DNA of 64,000 nt from an uncultured Eubacteriales bacterium (GTDB lineage: Bacteria > Bacillota > Clostridia > Peptostreptococcales > Anaerovoracaceae). This document shows positions 1-8,602 of the stretch, piece after piece; positions within the stretch are counted from its first letter, which is position 1, and every line of letters begins with the position of its first letter. The stretch is from positions 50,010-114,009 of the forward strand of contig UQXL01000003.1 of the NCBI GenBank assembly GCA_900545135.1, given 5' to 3'. The notes beneath the pieces are model-generated. The model was given only the letters and a program-made list of their open reading frames with translations, was not told where the DNA came from and made no database searches. Position numbers and translations under genes: made by a program.

Positions 1-91
1 ATTTTGATTTTTTCTCTTTCTTTTGACGTAAATTGGTAATATCATTGAGTCACTCTCAGGTGTTGCTTTGATTAACAAGGGAGGTATAGAT

Positions 92-217
92 ATGAGAGAA
101 AATTGCTGCTGGCTATGCGGGAACAAATACCACAACATAAGCTTCAAGAACGGATGTGTGTGTGAAGAATGTATAGACTATATCAAATCTTCATCTGGGA
201 ATTTTACAGATAAATAA
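92..217 (+). CDS. 41-aa zinc-ribbon protein (Gin/AbrB-tail-like)
   Basis: A short gene with a good ribosome binding site (AAGGGAGG ending 6-7 bases before the ATG). The product has two cysteine pairs, CWLC at residues 6-9 and CEEC near 24-27, the spacing of a small treble-clef or zinc ribbon. Small proteins of this kind in spore formers include Gin (anti-sigma-G). The cysteine layout also matches the C-terminal ribbon of the AbrB protein at 55516-55758 in this window, but the swapped-hairpin DNA-binding domain is absent. It probably binds zinc and acts through protein contacts. Its function is not established from sequence; Gin-like is an inference. Confidence 0.5.
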   Translation: MRENCCWLCGNKYHNISFKNGCVCEECIDYIKSSSGNFTDK

Positions 218-410
218 AGAGAAAATCTTACACGCCAAACTTAATTCTAATGTATTTACTTTGAAGCAATCGTCTGCCCCGGAGATTTTTCAAAACTCCG
301 CTCCTTTGTGATTGCCGGTATCTAATGATAACTGCCGCCTGCTGTCTCCTTAGTGGGCGGCGCATCCAACCGCAGCTCCTGTCTGCCGTTATGCTGTGCG
401 GCTTGCTCCT

Positions 411-1352
411 CTAAGGCCGCACAGCGTTTCTGAGACTTTGCAATATGTTGTCGAAGATTTCGGGCCTGCTGCTTTCAAATTCCATATATTCACCTGTCCT
501 CGGATGGACAAAACCCAGCGTTTTGGCATGGAGCAGCTGACCCTCCGCATTGAAAGGCTGTTTTTTCGGACCGTATACTTTGTCTCCTACTAAAGGATGC
601 TTGATATACGCCATGTGCACTCTTATCTGATGGGTCCTTCCCGTTTCGAGCTTGGCCTCTATCAGAGTAAACTTGCCAAATCGTTCCAAAACTTTGAAAT
701 GAGTGACCGCCCTCTTTGAGTTGATGTCAGTAACAGCCTGCCTGAGCCTGTTGCTGGGATCACGGCCTATCGGAGCGTCCACAGTGCCTTCGTCCTGGAT
801 AAAATTATTGAAAACGAGGGCTTCGTATTTTCTCGTTATTGAATGGGCTGCCAGCTGCTGAGAAAGAGACTCATGGGCCATATCATTTTTTGCTACCACG
901 AGGAGGCCGCTGGTATCCTTATCTATCCTGTGTACGATGCCTGGTCTGATCACCCCATTTATAGAAGAGAGTCTACCCTTGCAATGAAACATCACGGCGT
1001 TCACCAGCGTCCCGCTTTCATTGCCAGCCGCAGGATGGACCACCATTCCCCTGGGCTTGTTTACCACCAGCAAATCGTCGTCTTCATACACCAGCTGCAG
1101 CGGTATATCCTCCGCCTTTGCCTCGAGAGCTTTAGGTTCCGGTATCTGAAGCTCAACCGCGTCGTCCTTGCTCACTTTATGCTTTTTAGATGTACATAAC
1201 TGACCGTTTACCCTGACAGCTCCGCTTTCGATGAGTTTTTGTATGAAACTTCTCGATATTTCCGGCAACTGCAAAGAAAGCGCCGAATCAACTCTGGCGC
1301 CATGATTTTCTTCGTCTATTAAAAGTTGTACCGTTTCGCTCTTGTCCGTCAT
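411..1352 (-). CDS. rluD: RluA/RluD-family 23S rRNA pseudouridine synthase
   Basis: Converts uridines to pseudouridine in 23S rRNA or tRNA. An S4 RNA-binding domain occupies about residues 18-75 and the catalytic domain follows. The signature HRIDKDTSG at residues 141-149 carries the catalytic Asp144. Length (313 aa) is normal for the family. ATG at 1352 is directly preceded by an in-frame TTG at 1355, which lies 7 bases from a GGAGG; either may be used. It is last in a minus-strand series after lspA. RluD versus another RluA-family member cannot be decided from motifs alone. An inverted repeat (GCTGTGCGGC/GCCGCACAGC, about 393-421) spans its stop codon but lacks a T-run. Confidence 0.9.
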   Translation of the reverse strand: MTDKSETVQLLIDEENHGARVDSALSLQLPEISRSFIQKLIESGAVRVNGQLCTSKKHKVSKDDAVELQIPEPKALEAKAEDIPLQLVYEDDDLLVVNKPRGMVVHPAAGNESGTLVNAVMFHCKGRLSSINGVIRPGIVHRIDKDTSGLLVVAKNDMAHESLSQQLAAHSITRKYEALVFNNFIQDEGTVDAPIGRDPSNRLRQAVTDINSKRAVTHFKVLERFGKFTLIEAKLETGRTHQIRVHMAYIKHPLVGDKVYGPKKQPFNAEGQLLHAKTLGFVHPRTGEYMEFESSRPEIFDNILQSLRNAVRP

Positions 1353-1435
1353 CAATAATCATCCTCCGCTCCGGGACTTATGCGAATCTTGTCTTGCTAA
1401 AACGCCGCACAAGCCGCATAAAAAGTCCGCTCATT

Positions 1436-1918
1436 TTATACGCTGTCCGTCTTTTTTTCGGTTTTTCCGTAAAAGACCAGAGTATAAAGGATAAGAAAGC
1501 CTGCTCCTACACACACTCCTATGTCAGCCACATTGAACACAGGCGACCATATTTTAAAGTCCAGCATATCCGTTACAAAGCCGAGAGACAGCCGGTCTAT
1601 CAGATTTCCTATGCCTCCGGCGATTATGAGGGATAGTGAAAGCGTTAAAGTCCAGTGTTCTTTCTTATGCTTTTCCATATACCATATCGCGCCCAAAATA
1701 GCGATTGCCGGCACGATGATCAGCATTAGACCGGATCCTGAAAACATGCTGAACGCAGCACCTCTATTCTGAACATAAGTTATGTGAAATACATTTTCGA
1801 GCACAGGTATGCTCTCACCTAAATACATGAGAGATCTAACAGCTAATTTTACGATTTGATCTAAGAGAATTATTGCCGCTATCAACAAATACCTGAATTT
1901 TATCATCTCAAAAGGCAA
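1436..1918 (-). CDS. lspA: Lipoprotein signal peptidase (signal peptidase II)
   Basis: Membrane aspartyl protease that removes signal peptides from diacylglyceryl-modified prolipoproteins. Four hydrophobic segments are visible. The family motifs NRGAAFS (51-57), GNLIDR (104-109) and FNVAD (128-132) are present, giving the catalytic pair Asp108 and Asp132. The start is probably TTG at 1918, because the reading frame opens there after an AAGG/GGGGG purine stretch; ATG four codons later (1906) is the alternative. At 160 aa it is a normal length. It sits between divIVA and rluD, the usual lspA-rluD pairing in Firmicutes. Confidence 0.92.
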   Translation of the reverse strand: MPFEMIKFRYLLIAAIILLDQIVKLAVRSLMYLGESIPVLENVFHITYVQNRGAAFSMFSGSGLMLIIVPAIAILGAIWYMEKHKKEHWTLTLSLSLIIAGGIGNLIDRLSLGFVTDMLDFKIWSPVFNVADIGVCVGAGFLILYTLVFYGKTEKKTDSV

Positions 1919-1966
1919 GTTACCTTGCGTCCCCCTTACTGTTCCGAATGGATTTATTTAACTTTC

Positions 1967-2602
1967 TTATTTTAAGTTTACTATTGTCTTTGACAGATCT
2001 ATGTTCTTGGAGTTTTGGGTCCTTTGGGCTTCTTTATTTACAGAAGAATCTTCTCCCCCGGATGCTGACGGCGCTCCGGGCATGCCATAGGCGCTTGAGG
2101 CGCCGGATGCGCTGCCCGCCGACGATGGCAAAAATTCTTTCTCAAAGTCTGCCAGAATATCTCCGCTGCCGAAGTTGAGCCTCTCCAGCTCGTCTTCAAG
2201 CATTCTCCTGTATCTCGTCCTCAAAGTTTCCACTTTTATCCTCAGATTATTGCCCTCTTCAGTAAGCCTGGAGATGGATTCCCTTGCTTCCTTAGTGATC
2301 AGAGAAGCTTCCAGTTCAGCATTTTTAAGGAGAACTTCCGCCCTGCGCTCCGCGCTGGCAGCGATATCATTCATCAGGGACTTGGCTGCTTCCAGCGTTT
2401 CATATACTGAAGTCTCCGTATTTACACGCTTGTCTGCGTGGCCTCTGGCTTTCTCCAGCTCCTCTTTGAGCTTTCTGTTCTCTCTGATGAGCTTCTCCAT
2501 ATCGACTATTATCATGTCCAGAAAAGCGTCAACTTCCTCTTCCTTGTATCCTCTGACTGCTTTGGTAAATTCTTTATATTCGATATCTGCAGGTGTAATC
2601 AT
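1967..2602 (-). CDS. divIVA: DivIVA-domain cell-division/polarity protein
   Basis: Coiled-coil protein that binds negatively curved membrane at septa and poles and recruits division or sporulation partners. The N-terminal membrane-binding DivIVA domain begins MITPADIEYKEF and is followed by a long predicted coiled coil (about residues 25-140). The low-complexity Ser/Gly/Ala tail is typical. The start is ATG at 2602: the frame extends to 2614, but that stretch contains the GGAGG ribosome binding site itself. It follows sepF and yggT in the same orientation, the standard division cluster order. Confidence 0.92.
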   Translation of the reverse strand: MITPADIEYKEFTKAVRGYKEEEVDAFLDMIIVDMEKLIRENRKLKEELEKARGHADKRVNTETSVYETLEAAKSLMNDIAASAERRAEVLLKNAELEASLITKEARESISRLTEEGNNLRIKVETLRTRYRRMLEDELERLNFGSGDILADFEKEFLPSSAGSASGASSAYGMPGAPSASGGEDSSVNKEAQRTQNSKNIDLSKTIVNLK

Positions 2603-2643
2603 TTTTCCCTCCAAAATTTTATTCTGTTATTTTTCATTACAGT

Positions 2644-2925
2644 CTAAAGGAACTGCAAGATCAATCTCGTCAAGATGTTGGCCGCCAGCTCTATGAACAG
2701 CATAGAAAGCAGGACGGAAAAGTCAAACATGCCCGTGTTAAACCGGCTCAGCAGCTTTCTGCAAGGCATTACAAGCGGTTCGGTAAATTTGACCATGAAC
2801 ATATAGAATTTTCCTAAAAAACTATATGGGTTCCCCGCGAACCAGCTCAGTATCGCTCTTATAAGCAGCAGCGTGACTAGAATATTGGCAAACCATTGTA
2901 TGGCGTAAACTAAAATATATACCAT
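2644..2925 (-). CDS. yggT: YggT-family membrane protein
   Basis: A 93-aa integral membrane protein with two hydrophobic segments (about 8-28 and 65-90) and the central PFLxxxR-like region (SFLGKFYMF, TEPLVMPCRKLLSRF) of the YggT family. Members lie next to sepF and divIVA throughout Firmicutes and have been tied to division or osmotic homeostasis, without a defined biochemical role. The start has an AGGGGAA ribosome binding site. It lies about 40 bases after sepF and probably shares its transcript. Confidence 0.88.
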   Translation of the reverse strand: MVYILVYAIQWFANILVTLLLIRAILSWFAGNPYSFLGKFYMFMVKFTEPLVMPCRKLLSRFNTGMFDFSVLLSMLFIELAANILTRLILQFL

Positions 2926-2966
2926 ATTTTCCCCTGACTTCGTTGTTCACAAAAGGTTCCTGAAGA

Positions 2967-3479
2967 CTATCTCCAAGGATTCTTTCCGCCTCCGAAGTCA
3001 AATCCCCTTTCGTCTTGATTGGCTGCGATATCAACGCTTTCCGGCGCAAAGATAAAAATATTGTTCGCAACCTTCTGCACATTGCCATTTAAAGCATATG
3101 TAGCGCCGCTTAAAAAATCAAATATTTTTTTTGCGGTTTCTGTCTCTATCTTTTCCAGATTTATTATCACCGGTCTTCTTCCCTTGAGGCTGTCCACCAG
3201 CTTAGGGCACTCGTCGAAACTCTTAGGCTCTATGACCACCAGTTTAAAGGCGCTGGTTCCGGCGACGGAAACTCTTCTCTCTATAGGAACGGCTTTAGGT
3301 GCTTCTCCCGATGAAGTTTTAGATGATGATTGCTTAGGCGCCTTATATTCCGATACTGACGGCTTGCGGGCGCTTTCCTTTGAAATCCTCTCTTTCTCGG
3401 CCTGAAGTTCCTCTTCATCAAATTCATCTTCTATTTCTTCAATGCCTACCAATTTTTTAAATGTGTCTGAAAATCCCAT
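2967..3479 (-). CDS. sepF: Cell division protein SepF
   Basis: FtsZ-binding, ring-forming division protein that anchors the Z-ring. The N-terminal amphipathic helix (MGFSDTFKKLVGI) suits membrane binding. An acidic, Lys/Ser-rich linker covers about residues 15-75, and the conserved SepF core (KLVVIEPKSF to IFAPESVDI) covers 79-155. Length is 170 aa, as expected. The start has AGGAGG at good spacing. Followed by yggT and divIVA on the same strand. Confidence 0.93.
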   Translation of the reverse strand: MGFSDTFKKLVGIEEIEDEFDEEELQAEKERISKESARKPSVSEYKAPKQSSSKTSSGEAPKAVPIERRVSVAGTSAFKLVVIEPKSFDECPKLVDSLKGRRPVIINLEKIETETAKKIFDFLSGATYALNGNVQKVANNIFIFAPESVDIAANQDERGFDFGGGKNPWR

Positions 3480-3490
3480 TCCGGTTCCTC

Positions 3491-4189
3491 CTATTTTTTT
3501 GAATAATCTCTTGCTCCGAAAATAAGCGTTCCTACGCGGATCAGGTTGGAGCCTGCTTCTATGGCAACCTGAAAATCGTTTGACATTCCCATGGAAAGAT
3601 ATTTAAAATCAAGTCTTTCATGCTGTATGCCACCGTATTCGTCATACTGCTTTTTTACTTCTTCAAAGTAAATCCTGGCGTCTTCAGGGTTTTCCTCAAA
3701 AGGAGCTATGCACATGAGACCCCTTATCCTCACATGAGGACATGTGTCCAGTATGTCCTTTATCAGTTGGCCGGTTTCTTCTGTGGTGATGCCGAACTTG
3801 CTTTCCTCCATCGCGGAATTCACCTGAATCAGAATGTCCATGACCAGCCCGTGCTGCTCTGCACGCTTGTTTATCTCCTGCGCCAGCTTAAGGGAATCCA
3901 CCGAATGGATCATAGACACCTTGTCTATGATGTATTTGACCTTATTGGTCTGCAGGTGGCCTATAAGGTGCCAGCGCACAGGTTTTACGTGATCAAACTT
4001 GTCCATTATTTCCTGGACTTTATTTTCGCCTATATCTGTAATGCCGCAGTCTATAGCCTCGTTTATTTCTTCAGCGGTATGAAGCTTTGTAACTGCCACC
4101 AAAAGTACGTCTTCTCCCGGACGGCCCGACTTTTTCGCGGCTTCGTCTTTCATTGCAATGACGTGCTTGATGTTTTCTCCGATTGACAT
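3491..4189 (-). CDS. yggS: PLP homeostasis protein (YggS/PLPBP family)
   Basis: Cytosolic pyridoxal-phosphate-binding protein with an alanine-racemase-like barrel, involved in vitamin B6 and amino-acid homeostasis rather than catalysis. The PLP lysine is Lys35 in VAVTK; the GENKVQE (54-60) and WHLIGHLQTNK segments are diagnostic. Length is 232 aa. The start has GAGAGGTGA upstream. It lies immediately upstream of sepF, as in many Firmicutes. Confidence 0.93.
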   Translation of the reverse strand: MSIGENIKHVIAMKDEAAKKSGRPGEDVLLVAVTKLHTAEEINEAIDCGITDIGENKVQEIMDKFDHVKPVRWHLIGHLQTNKVKYIIDKVSMIHSVDSLKLAQEINKRAEQHGLVMDILIQVNSAMEESKFGITTEETGQLIKDILDTCPHVRIRGLMCIAPFEENPEDARIYFEEVKKQYDEYGGIQHERLDFKYLSMGMSNDFQVAIEAGSNLIRVGTLIFGARDYSKK

Positions 4190-4205
4190 TTTATCACCTC
4201 TCCAA

Positions 4206-5129
4206 TTATTTTCCCTGTTTTAAAACCTCATCGTAGCTTTCTACGGTTTCAACATATTGGCCTTCGCTGTCATAGTAGTAATTCTTCTCGACCACTGTCT
4301 TTCCCTCGTAGGAAGAAAGAATGCTTACATGCGTAAACACAGCTTTTCCAAGTTTGTTTATCACATACACGCCCTTGACTCCGTCTTCCTCAACGATGCT
4401 GTCTGTTTCGAGAATTATGCCGCTGTAGCTGGATGTTATAAGACGGCAGTCTTTGACCCTGTATCTGTCAAAATCTTCATACGACCTGTTGCAGGAAAGC
4501 ACCAGCTGATACTTTTCTCCCTGTTTGGTCTTGGAATAGACGCTCATGCTGACGGCTTCCTTGCCATCGAATGCAGCTTTAACCGTATATCCGGATTCAA
4601 ACCGTTCTGCTTCTTCCTCGCTCAGCCAGCATACTAAAAACCACCTGCTGTTGTCTACTATTTTAAATATTGCGTCTCCCGTCTCTGCGTTCTGCGAAAC
4701 AGCTTCTTTTTCAGTGTTTTCTCCGGCTTGATATTCTTCAATGAATGATTCCTTGAGGCTGGTGATATTTTCTGAGGTAAGCTTGCTTTCATATCCGTCG
4801 TAATAGTAGCTTACTATTCCTCTTAAATCCGTATATTGTTCATGCCCGCCCACTGAAGCGATAAGACTTCCCGAGCGCACCAGCTGTCCGGCGTCCTGTT
4901 TTCTCTCCACCTGACCGCCTACGCTGGCTTTGAACACCTTTTCATCTCTGACGATGACGCACCTGGCTTCCTGGACGGTTTCCAGAGTGCCGTATTCAGC
5001 CGTGTATGTCTGAGTAAAAATGTCTGTCACTTTGGGCACTATGTATATTATCGCATATAATACGGCGAAAATTACAAGAAACAGGATTACCGCCGATTTT
5101 GTCTGTAATTTTATCCTAGTTTTTTTCAT
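4206..5129 (-). CDS. HlyD-like single-span membrane protein of the division cluster
   Basis: A 307-aa protein with one N-terminal transmembrane segment (about 14-33, ILFLVIFAVLYAIIYIV) and an extracytoplasmic region with a split biotinyl-lipoyl-like (barrel-sandwich) arrangement: an early half near residues 58-95 (VFKASVGGQVERKQDAG, then SLIASVGG) and a later beta-rich part. This resembles the HlyD periplasmic-adaptor fold. Clostridia commonly encode such a protein just before yggS/sepF. Partner and role are unknown; a coupled exporter is not visible here. It starts 52 bases after trmD, the position rplS usually takes. Confidence 0.7.
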   Translation of the reverse strand: MKKTRIKLQTKSAVILFLVIFAVLYAIIYIVPKVTDIFTQTYTAEYGTLETVQEARCVIVRDEKVFKASVGGQVERKQDAGQLVRSGSLIASVGGHEQYTDLRGIVSYYYDGYESKLTSENITSLKESFIEEYQAGENTEKEAVSQNAETGDAIFKIVDNSRWFLVCWLSEEEAERFESGYTVKAAFDGKEAVSMSVYSKTKQGEKYQLVLSCNRSYEDFDRYRVKDCRLITSSYSGIILETDSIVEEDGVKGVYVINKLGKAVFTHVSILSSYEGKTVVEKNYYYDSEGQYVETVESYDEVLKQGK

Positions 5130-5180
5130 AATTTACCCTTCGTATTATTTTACCACGAAATATTGTGTATTACAACATTT

Positions 5181-5924
5181 CTAAAGGGGTTTTGACACAA
5201 CCTTTTCCAAGATTTTTTTCTCATCTTTGGAAAGTTCTTTCTCTTTTTCCAGATAAGCGCTGAACAGGTCGGGGCGCCGTGCTTTTGTAAGGCTGAGAGC
5301 ATTTTCGTACTGCCAAAGACGTATCATTTTATGGTTTCCGCTTGTCAGCACTTCGGGCACATCCATGCCTGCAAACTGCCTCGGCTTTGTATACTGATCA
5401 CATTCGAGAAGCCCAGAATATATGGACTCGTCCGCCACTGATTCTCTGCTTCCGAGGACATCCGGAATGAATCTCGCCACGGCGTCTATCAGCACCATGG
5501 CGGGAAGTTCTCCTCCTGTGAGGATATAGTCTCCTATTGAAATTTCCTCCATTTCCCAATAGTCCAGCACTCTCTGGTCTATCCCCTCATAATGGCCGCA
5601 GAGAAGAACTAATTCTTCTTCTTTGGCAAGTTCTTTGATGGTTTCCATATCCAGCACTTTGCCGCGCGGAGACATGTAGATGAGGCGTTTCCCGCGGGCT
5701 TCCACTGATTTAAGAGCATCGAAAACAGGCTGGGCAAGCATGACCATTCCCGGACCGCCGCCGAAAGGCGTGTCGTCGGCCTTGTTGTGCTTGTCCTTGC
5801 TGAAATCCCTTATATTTATTAAATTGATGTCCAGTATCCCTTTGTCTCCAGCTCTGCCGAGTATGCTGCTTTCGGTCACGGCGCTGAACATTTCGGGAAA
5901 TAGAGTAAGTATATCTATTTTCAT
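5181..5924 (-). CDS. trmD: tRNA (guanine-37-N1)-methyltransferase
   Basis: SPOUT-class methyltransferase that makes m1G37 in tRNAs and prevents +1 frameshifting. The trefoil-knot motifs are present: FGGGPGMVM (54-62), LCGHYEGIDQRV (108-119) and SIGDYILTGGELP (132-144). Length (247 aa) is normal. GGAG lies 8 bases before the ATG. It follows rimM with a 119-base gap. The ribosomal protein L19 gene, nearly always next after trmD, is absent here. Confidence 0.96.
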   Translation of the reverse strand: MKIDILTLFPEMFSAVTESSILGRAGDKGILDINLINIRDFSKDKHNKADDTPFGGGPGMVMLAQPVFDALKSVEARGKRLIYMSPRGKVLDMETIKELAKEEELVLLCGHYEGIDQRVLDYWEMEEISIGDYILTGGELPAMVLIDAVARFIPDVLGSRESVADESIYSGLLECDQYTKPRQFAGMDVPEVLTSGNHKMIRLWQYENALSLTKARRPDLFSAYLEKEKELSKDEKKILEKVVSKPL

Positions 5925-6043
5925 ATTTTTTCTCCAGATCGGCTGACGGTATGGGCGCAGGCTGCTTTCATAGCTCAGCGGCAGGCGGCCATGCCCGGGC
6001 GCCTCACTCTCAGCCTGTGATCCCAGTCATACAATAACGCAGG

Positions 6044-6544
6044 TCAGTCGATGAGCCCTGGTATCAGACTCACTTTGATGACTTTTTCGCTGACGTCCAC
6101 TGAGCGGATAAACTGTCCGACGGCAGGTATCAGAGCCTGTCCGCCTTTTTCCAGCTCGATCTGATATATGTCCTGAGCTGAATTCTGTATCAAATCGCTG
6201 ACGACGCCGATGAGCCTACCGTTTTCTGCGTCGAAAACACGGCAGCCTATCAAGTCTCTTATATAAAAGGTATCTTCTGGAAGTTCCGCGAGGTCGTCTT
6301 CTGTTATATAGACGTCTTTTTCTTTCAGCGCTTCGGCTTTGTTACGATCGTCTATGCTCTTGAATTTAACGATGACCATGTTCTTCTGATACCTGACGTT
6401 TTCAATTTCAAGTTCCATGTCTCCGTCAATCAGCAACCTCGAAAGTTCTTCAAAGCGTTCTTTGCAGTCGGAATAACTGTATATCTTTACTTCTCCCCTC
6501 AAAGCTACTGCGTTGACTATTTTACCAACTTTGATTTTCTCCAT
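6044..6544 (-). CDS. rimM: 16S rRNA maturation factor RimM
   Basis: Binds S19 and assists 30S subunit head assembly. The N-terminal RimM domain (KVGKIVNAVALRGEVKIY start) and the C-terminal PRC-barrel (YIRDLIGCRVFD about 93-104, PAVGQFIRSVD about 139-149) are both visible. 166 aa, normal. The start is ATG at 6544 behind AGGAAATG. Lies between khpA and trmD. Confidence 0.95.
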   Translation of the reverse strand: MEKIKVGKIVNAVALRGEVKIYSYSDCKERFEELSRLLIDGDMELEIENVRYQKNMVIVKFKSIDDRNKAEALKEKDVYITEDDLAELPEDTFYIRDLIGCRVFDAENGRLIGVVSDLIQNSAQDIYQIELEKGGQALIPAVGQFIRSVDVSEKVIKVSLIPGLID

Positions 6545-6600
6545 GTTTCATTTCCTTAGTTTTGTATTACTGTCTGGCGATCCGGCAGATTCCGGGCCGC

Positions 6601-6674
6601 AGCGGTTTGGTTGTTGTCCGGACCTGGTGGTTTGATTGGAGTCCGAACCTGGTGGTTTGATTGGAGTCTGAACT
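6601..6674. repeat. 25-bp tandem repeat between khpA and rimM
   Basis: Three adjacent 25-base units (6601-6625, 6626-6650, 6651-6674) share the core GGTTTGATTGGAGTCCGAACCT; the first unit is the most diverged. The period is not a multiple of three and no reading frame covers it. Recent local duplication in an operon spacer is the simplest reading. Confidence 0.75.
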
Positions 6675-6753
6675 CCAATATCTCAAATGCTTTTTTAATA
6701 GTATAGGCACATAAATACCGTGAGTAAATATGTGCCCATTCTTTTGTAAAAAA

Positions 6754-6987
6754 TTATTCTTTTACAATTTCTACTGTCACCTTTTTGTTTTCTCTGGCGG
6801 CCGCGGCATTGACAACGGTACGAAGAGCTTTGGCGATTCTGCCTTGTTTGCCGATGACTTTTCCCATGTCATCTGAATCCACCCGCAGTTTGATGATCGT
6901 TCCCTGCCTTCCGCTGGTTTCCGTCACGATAACGCCGCTCGGATTGTCCACAAGCGACTTGGCGATTCCTTCAACCAATTTAGTCAT
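6754..6987 (-). CDS. khpA: KH-domain RNA-binding protein KhpA
   Basis: A 77-aa single KH domain protein (YlqC/KhpA). The GxxG loop is GKQG in DMGKVIGKQGRIAKALR (about 41-57). It pairs with KhpB in other Firmicutes and binds many RNAs. It sits between rpsP and rimM, the standard location. Confidence 0.95.
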   Translation of the reverse strand: MTKLVEGIAKSLVDNPSGVIVTETSGRQGTIIKLRVDSDDMGKVIGKQGRIAKALRTVVNAAAARENKKVTVEIVKE

Positions 6988-7006
6988 TAGTTCTCACCGC
7001 TTTCTC

Positions 7007-7249
7007 CTACTGCAAAATTCCGGATTTCTTGAATAAAGACTTTACGGTGTCAGTAGGCTGCGCACCGTTGGCAAGCCATTTCTTTGCCAGTTCTTCGTTG
7101 ATTTTGATTTCCTTTGGCTCTTTCATAGGATCATAATAGCCTACTTCTTCGATAAATCTTCCGTCTCTAGGAGCTCTTACGTCTGCTACAACGATTCTGT
7201 AGAAAGGTTTCTTGTGTGCGCCCATTCTCTTTAATCTAATCTTTACCAT
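7007..7249 (-). CDS. rpsP: 30S ribosomal protein S16
   Basis: Short basic ribosomal protein starting MVKIRLKRMGAHKKPFYRIVV, diagnostic of S16, 80 aa. AAGGAGG lies before the ATG. Located directly after ffh (10-base gap). Confidence 0.97.
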   Translation of the reverse strand: MVKIRLKRMGAHKKPFYRIVVADVRAPRDGRFIEEVGYYDPMKEPKEIKINEELAKKWLANGAQPTDTVKSLFKKSGILQ

Positions 7250-7259
7250 TTTTTCCTCC

Positions 7260-8600
7260 TTAAAATAGTCCTCTGAATCTTTTATTTTTTTTCATAAAGC
7301 CTGGGTTGCTGAACTGTTTCATAAGTTTTTTCGCATCCTCATACTTCTTTATCAAACTGTTTATCTTGCTCACAGGCTGTCCGCAGCCGGCAGCGATGCG
7401 CTTTCTCCTGCTGGCGTTAAGCACCTGAGGATTTCTCCGCTCTTCCGGCGTCATGGAGTAAATTATCGCTTCCATCTGGCGGAACTCCTGCTCGCTCTTT
7501 TCTATGTCGCTGTCGCTGACATTCTTGTTTTTCATTCCCGGCATCATATCCAGCATTTTGCCGATACCGCCCATCTTTTTGACTTGACCCAGCTGTTCGA
7601 GAAAGTCTTCCAGCGTGAATTCATTCTTGCGCAGCTTTTTCTCCAGCTTGGCAGCCTGCTCTTCATCAAAGCTTTCCTGAGCTTTTTCTATCAATGAAAG
7701 CATGTCTCCCATTCCCAGGATCCTGCTTGCCATTCTTTCGGGGTGGAAAGGCTCAAGGGCGTCGAATTTTTCGCCCACACCCATGAATTTTACGGGTTTG
7801 CCGGTCACCTTCTTGGCGGAAAGGGCTGCGCCTCCCCTGGAATCGCCGTCCATCTTTGTCATGATGATTCCGTCTATTCCAAGTTTATCGTTGAATCCCT
7901 CCGCGGCGTTGACGGCGTCCTGACCTGTCAGCGCGTCTACTACCAGAAGTATCTCATGGGGCTTTACGGCTTTTTTGACTCTTGCCAGCTCCTCCATCAG
8001 CTCTTCGTCTATCTGCAGCCGTCCCGCAGTATCTATGATGAGCACGTTGAAGCCTTTTTTCTCAGCCTCTTTTCTTGCAGCCAAGGCTATATCCTCGGCT
8101 TTTCGGTTATCTCTGTCTGTGTACACAGGCACGTCGACGGATTTTCCCACTACTTCAAGCTGGTCTATGGCCGCCGGCCTATATATATCGCAGGCGCAAA
8201 GCATTGGCTTTTTGCCGTTCTTCTTCAGATAATTGGCAAGCTTGCCGCATGACGTGGTCTTACCTGTACCCTGAAGTCCCACCATCATCAGCACGGTGAA
8301 ACCGCTGGGCGAATAAGTCAGCTTGCTTCCTGTACCTCCCATCAGTTCGGTGAGCTGCTCGTTTACGATCTTGATCACCTGCTGTCCCGGGGTAAGGCTC
8401 TGCAGTACTTCCTGGCCGAGGCATTTTTCTTTTACATCAGCCACAAATTCCTTGACGACTTTAAAGTTGACGTCGGCTTCCAGCAGCGCCAGCTTGACTT
8501 CCCTCATGGCCTCATTGATATCGGCCTCGGAAAGCACGCCTTTGCCTTTCAACTTTTTAAACGTATTCTGGAGTTTTTCCGATAATGATTCGAACGCCAT
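7260..8600 (-). CDS. ffh: Signal recognition particle GTPase Ffh
   Basis: SRP54 homologue that binds signal sequences and SRP RNA for co-translational membrane targeting. Order: N domain (about 1-90), G domain with P-loop GLQGTGKTTSCGKL (about 108-121), DTAGR (about 190-194), TKMDGD, then the M domain with a GIGKMLDMMPG finger-loop region and a basic C-terminus. 446 aa. It begins two bases after ylxM ends, with GGAGG inside the ylxM tail, so the pair is translationally linked. Confidence 0.97.
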   Translation of the reverse strand: MAFESLSEKLQNTFKKLKGKGVLSEADINEAMREVKLALLEADVNFKVVKEFVADVKEKCLGQEVLQSLTPGQQVIKIVNEQLTELMGGTGSKLTYSPSGFTVLMMVGLQGTGKTTSCGKLANYLKKNGKKPMLCACDIYRPAAIDQLEVVGKSVDVPVYTDRDNRKAEDIALAARKEAEKKGFNVLIIDTAGRLQIDEELMEELARVKKAVKPHEILLVVDALTGQDAVNAAEGFNDKLGIDGIIMTKMDGDSRGGAALSAKKVTGKPVKFMGVGEKFDALEPFHPERMASRILGMGDMLSLIEKAQESFDEEQAAKLEKKLRKNEFTLEDFLEQLGQVKKMGGIGKMLDMMPGMKNKNVSDSDIEKSEQEFRQMEAIIYSMTPEERRNPQVLNASRRKRIAAGCGQPVSKINSLIKKYEDAKKLMKQFSNPGFMKKNKRFRGLF

Positions 8601-8602
8601 AT

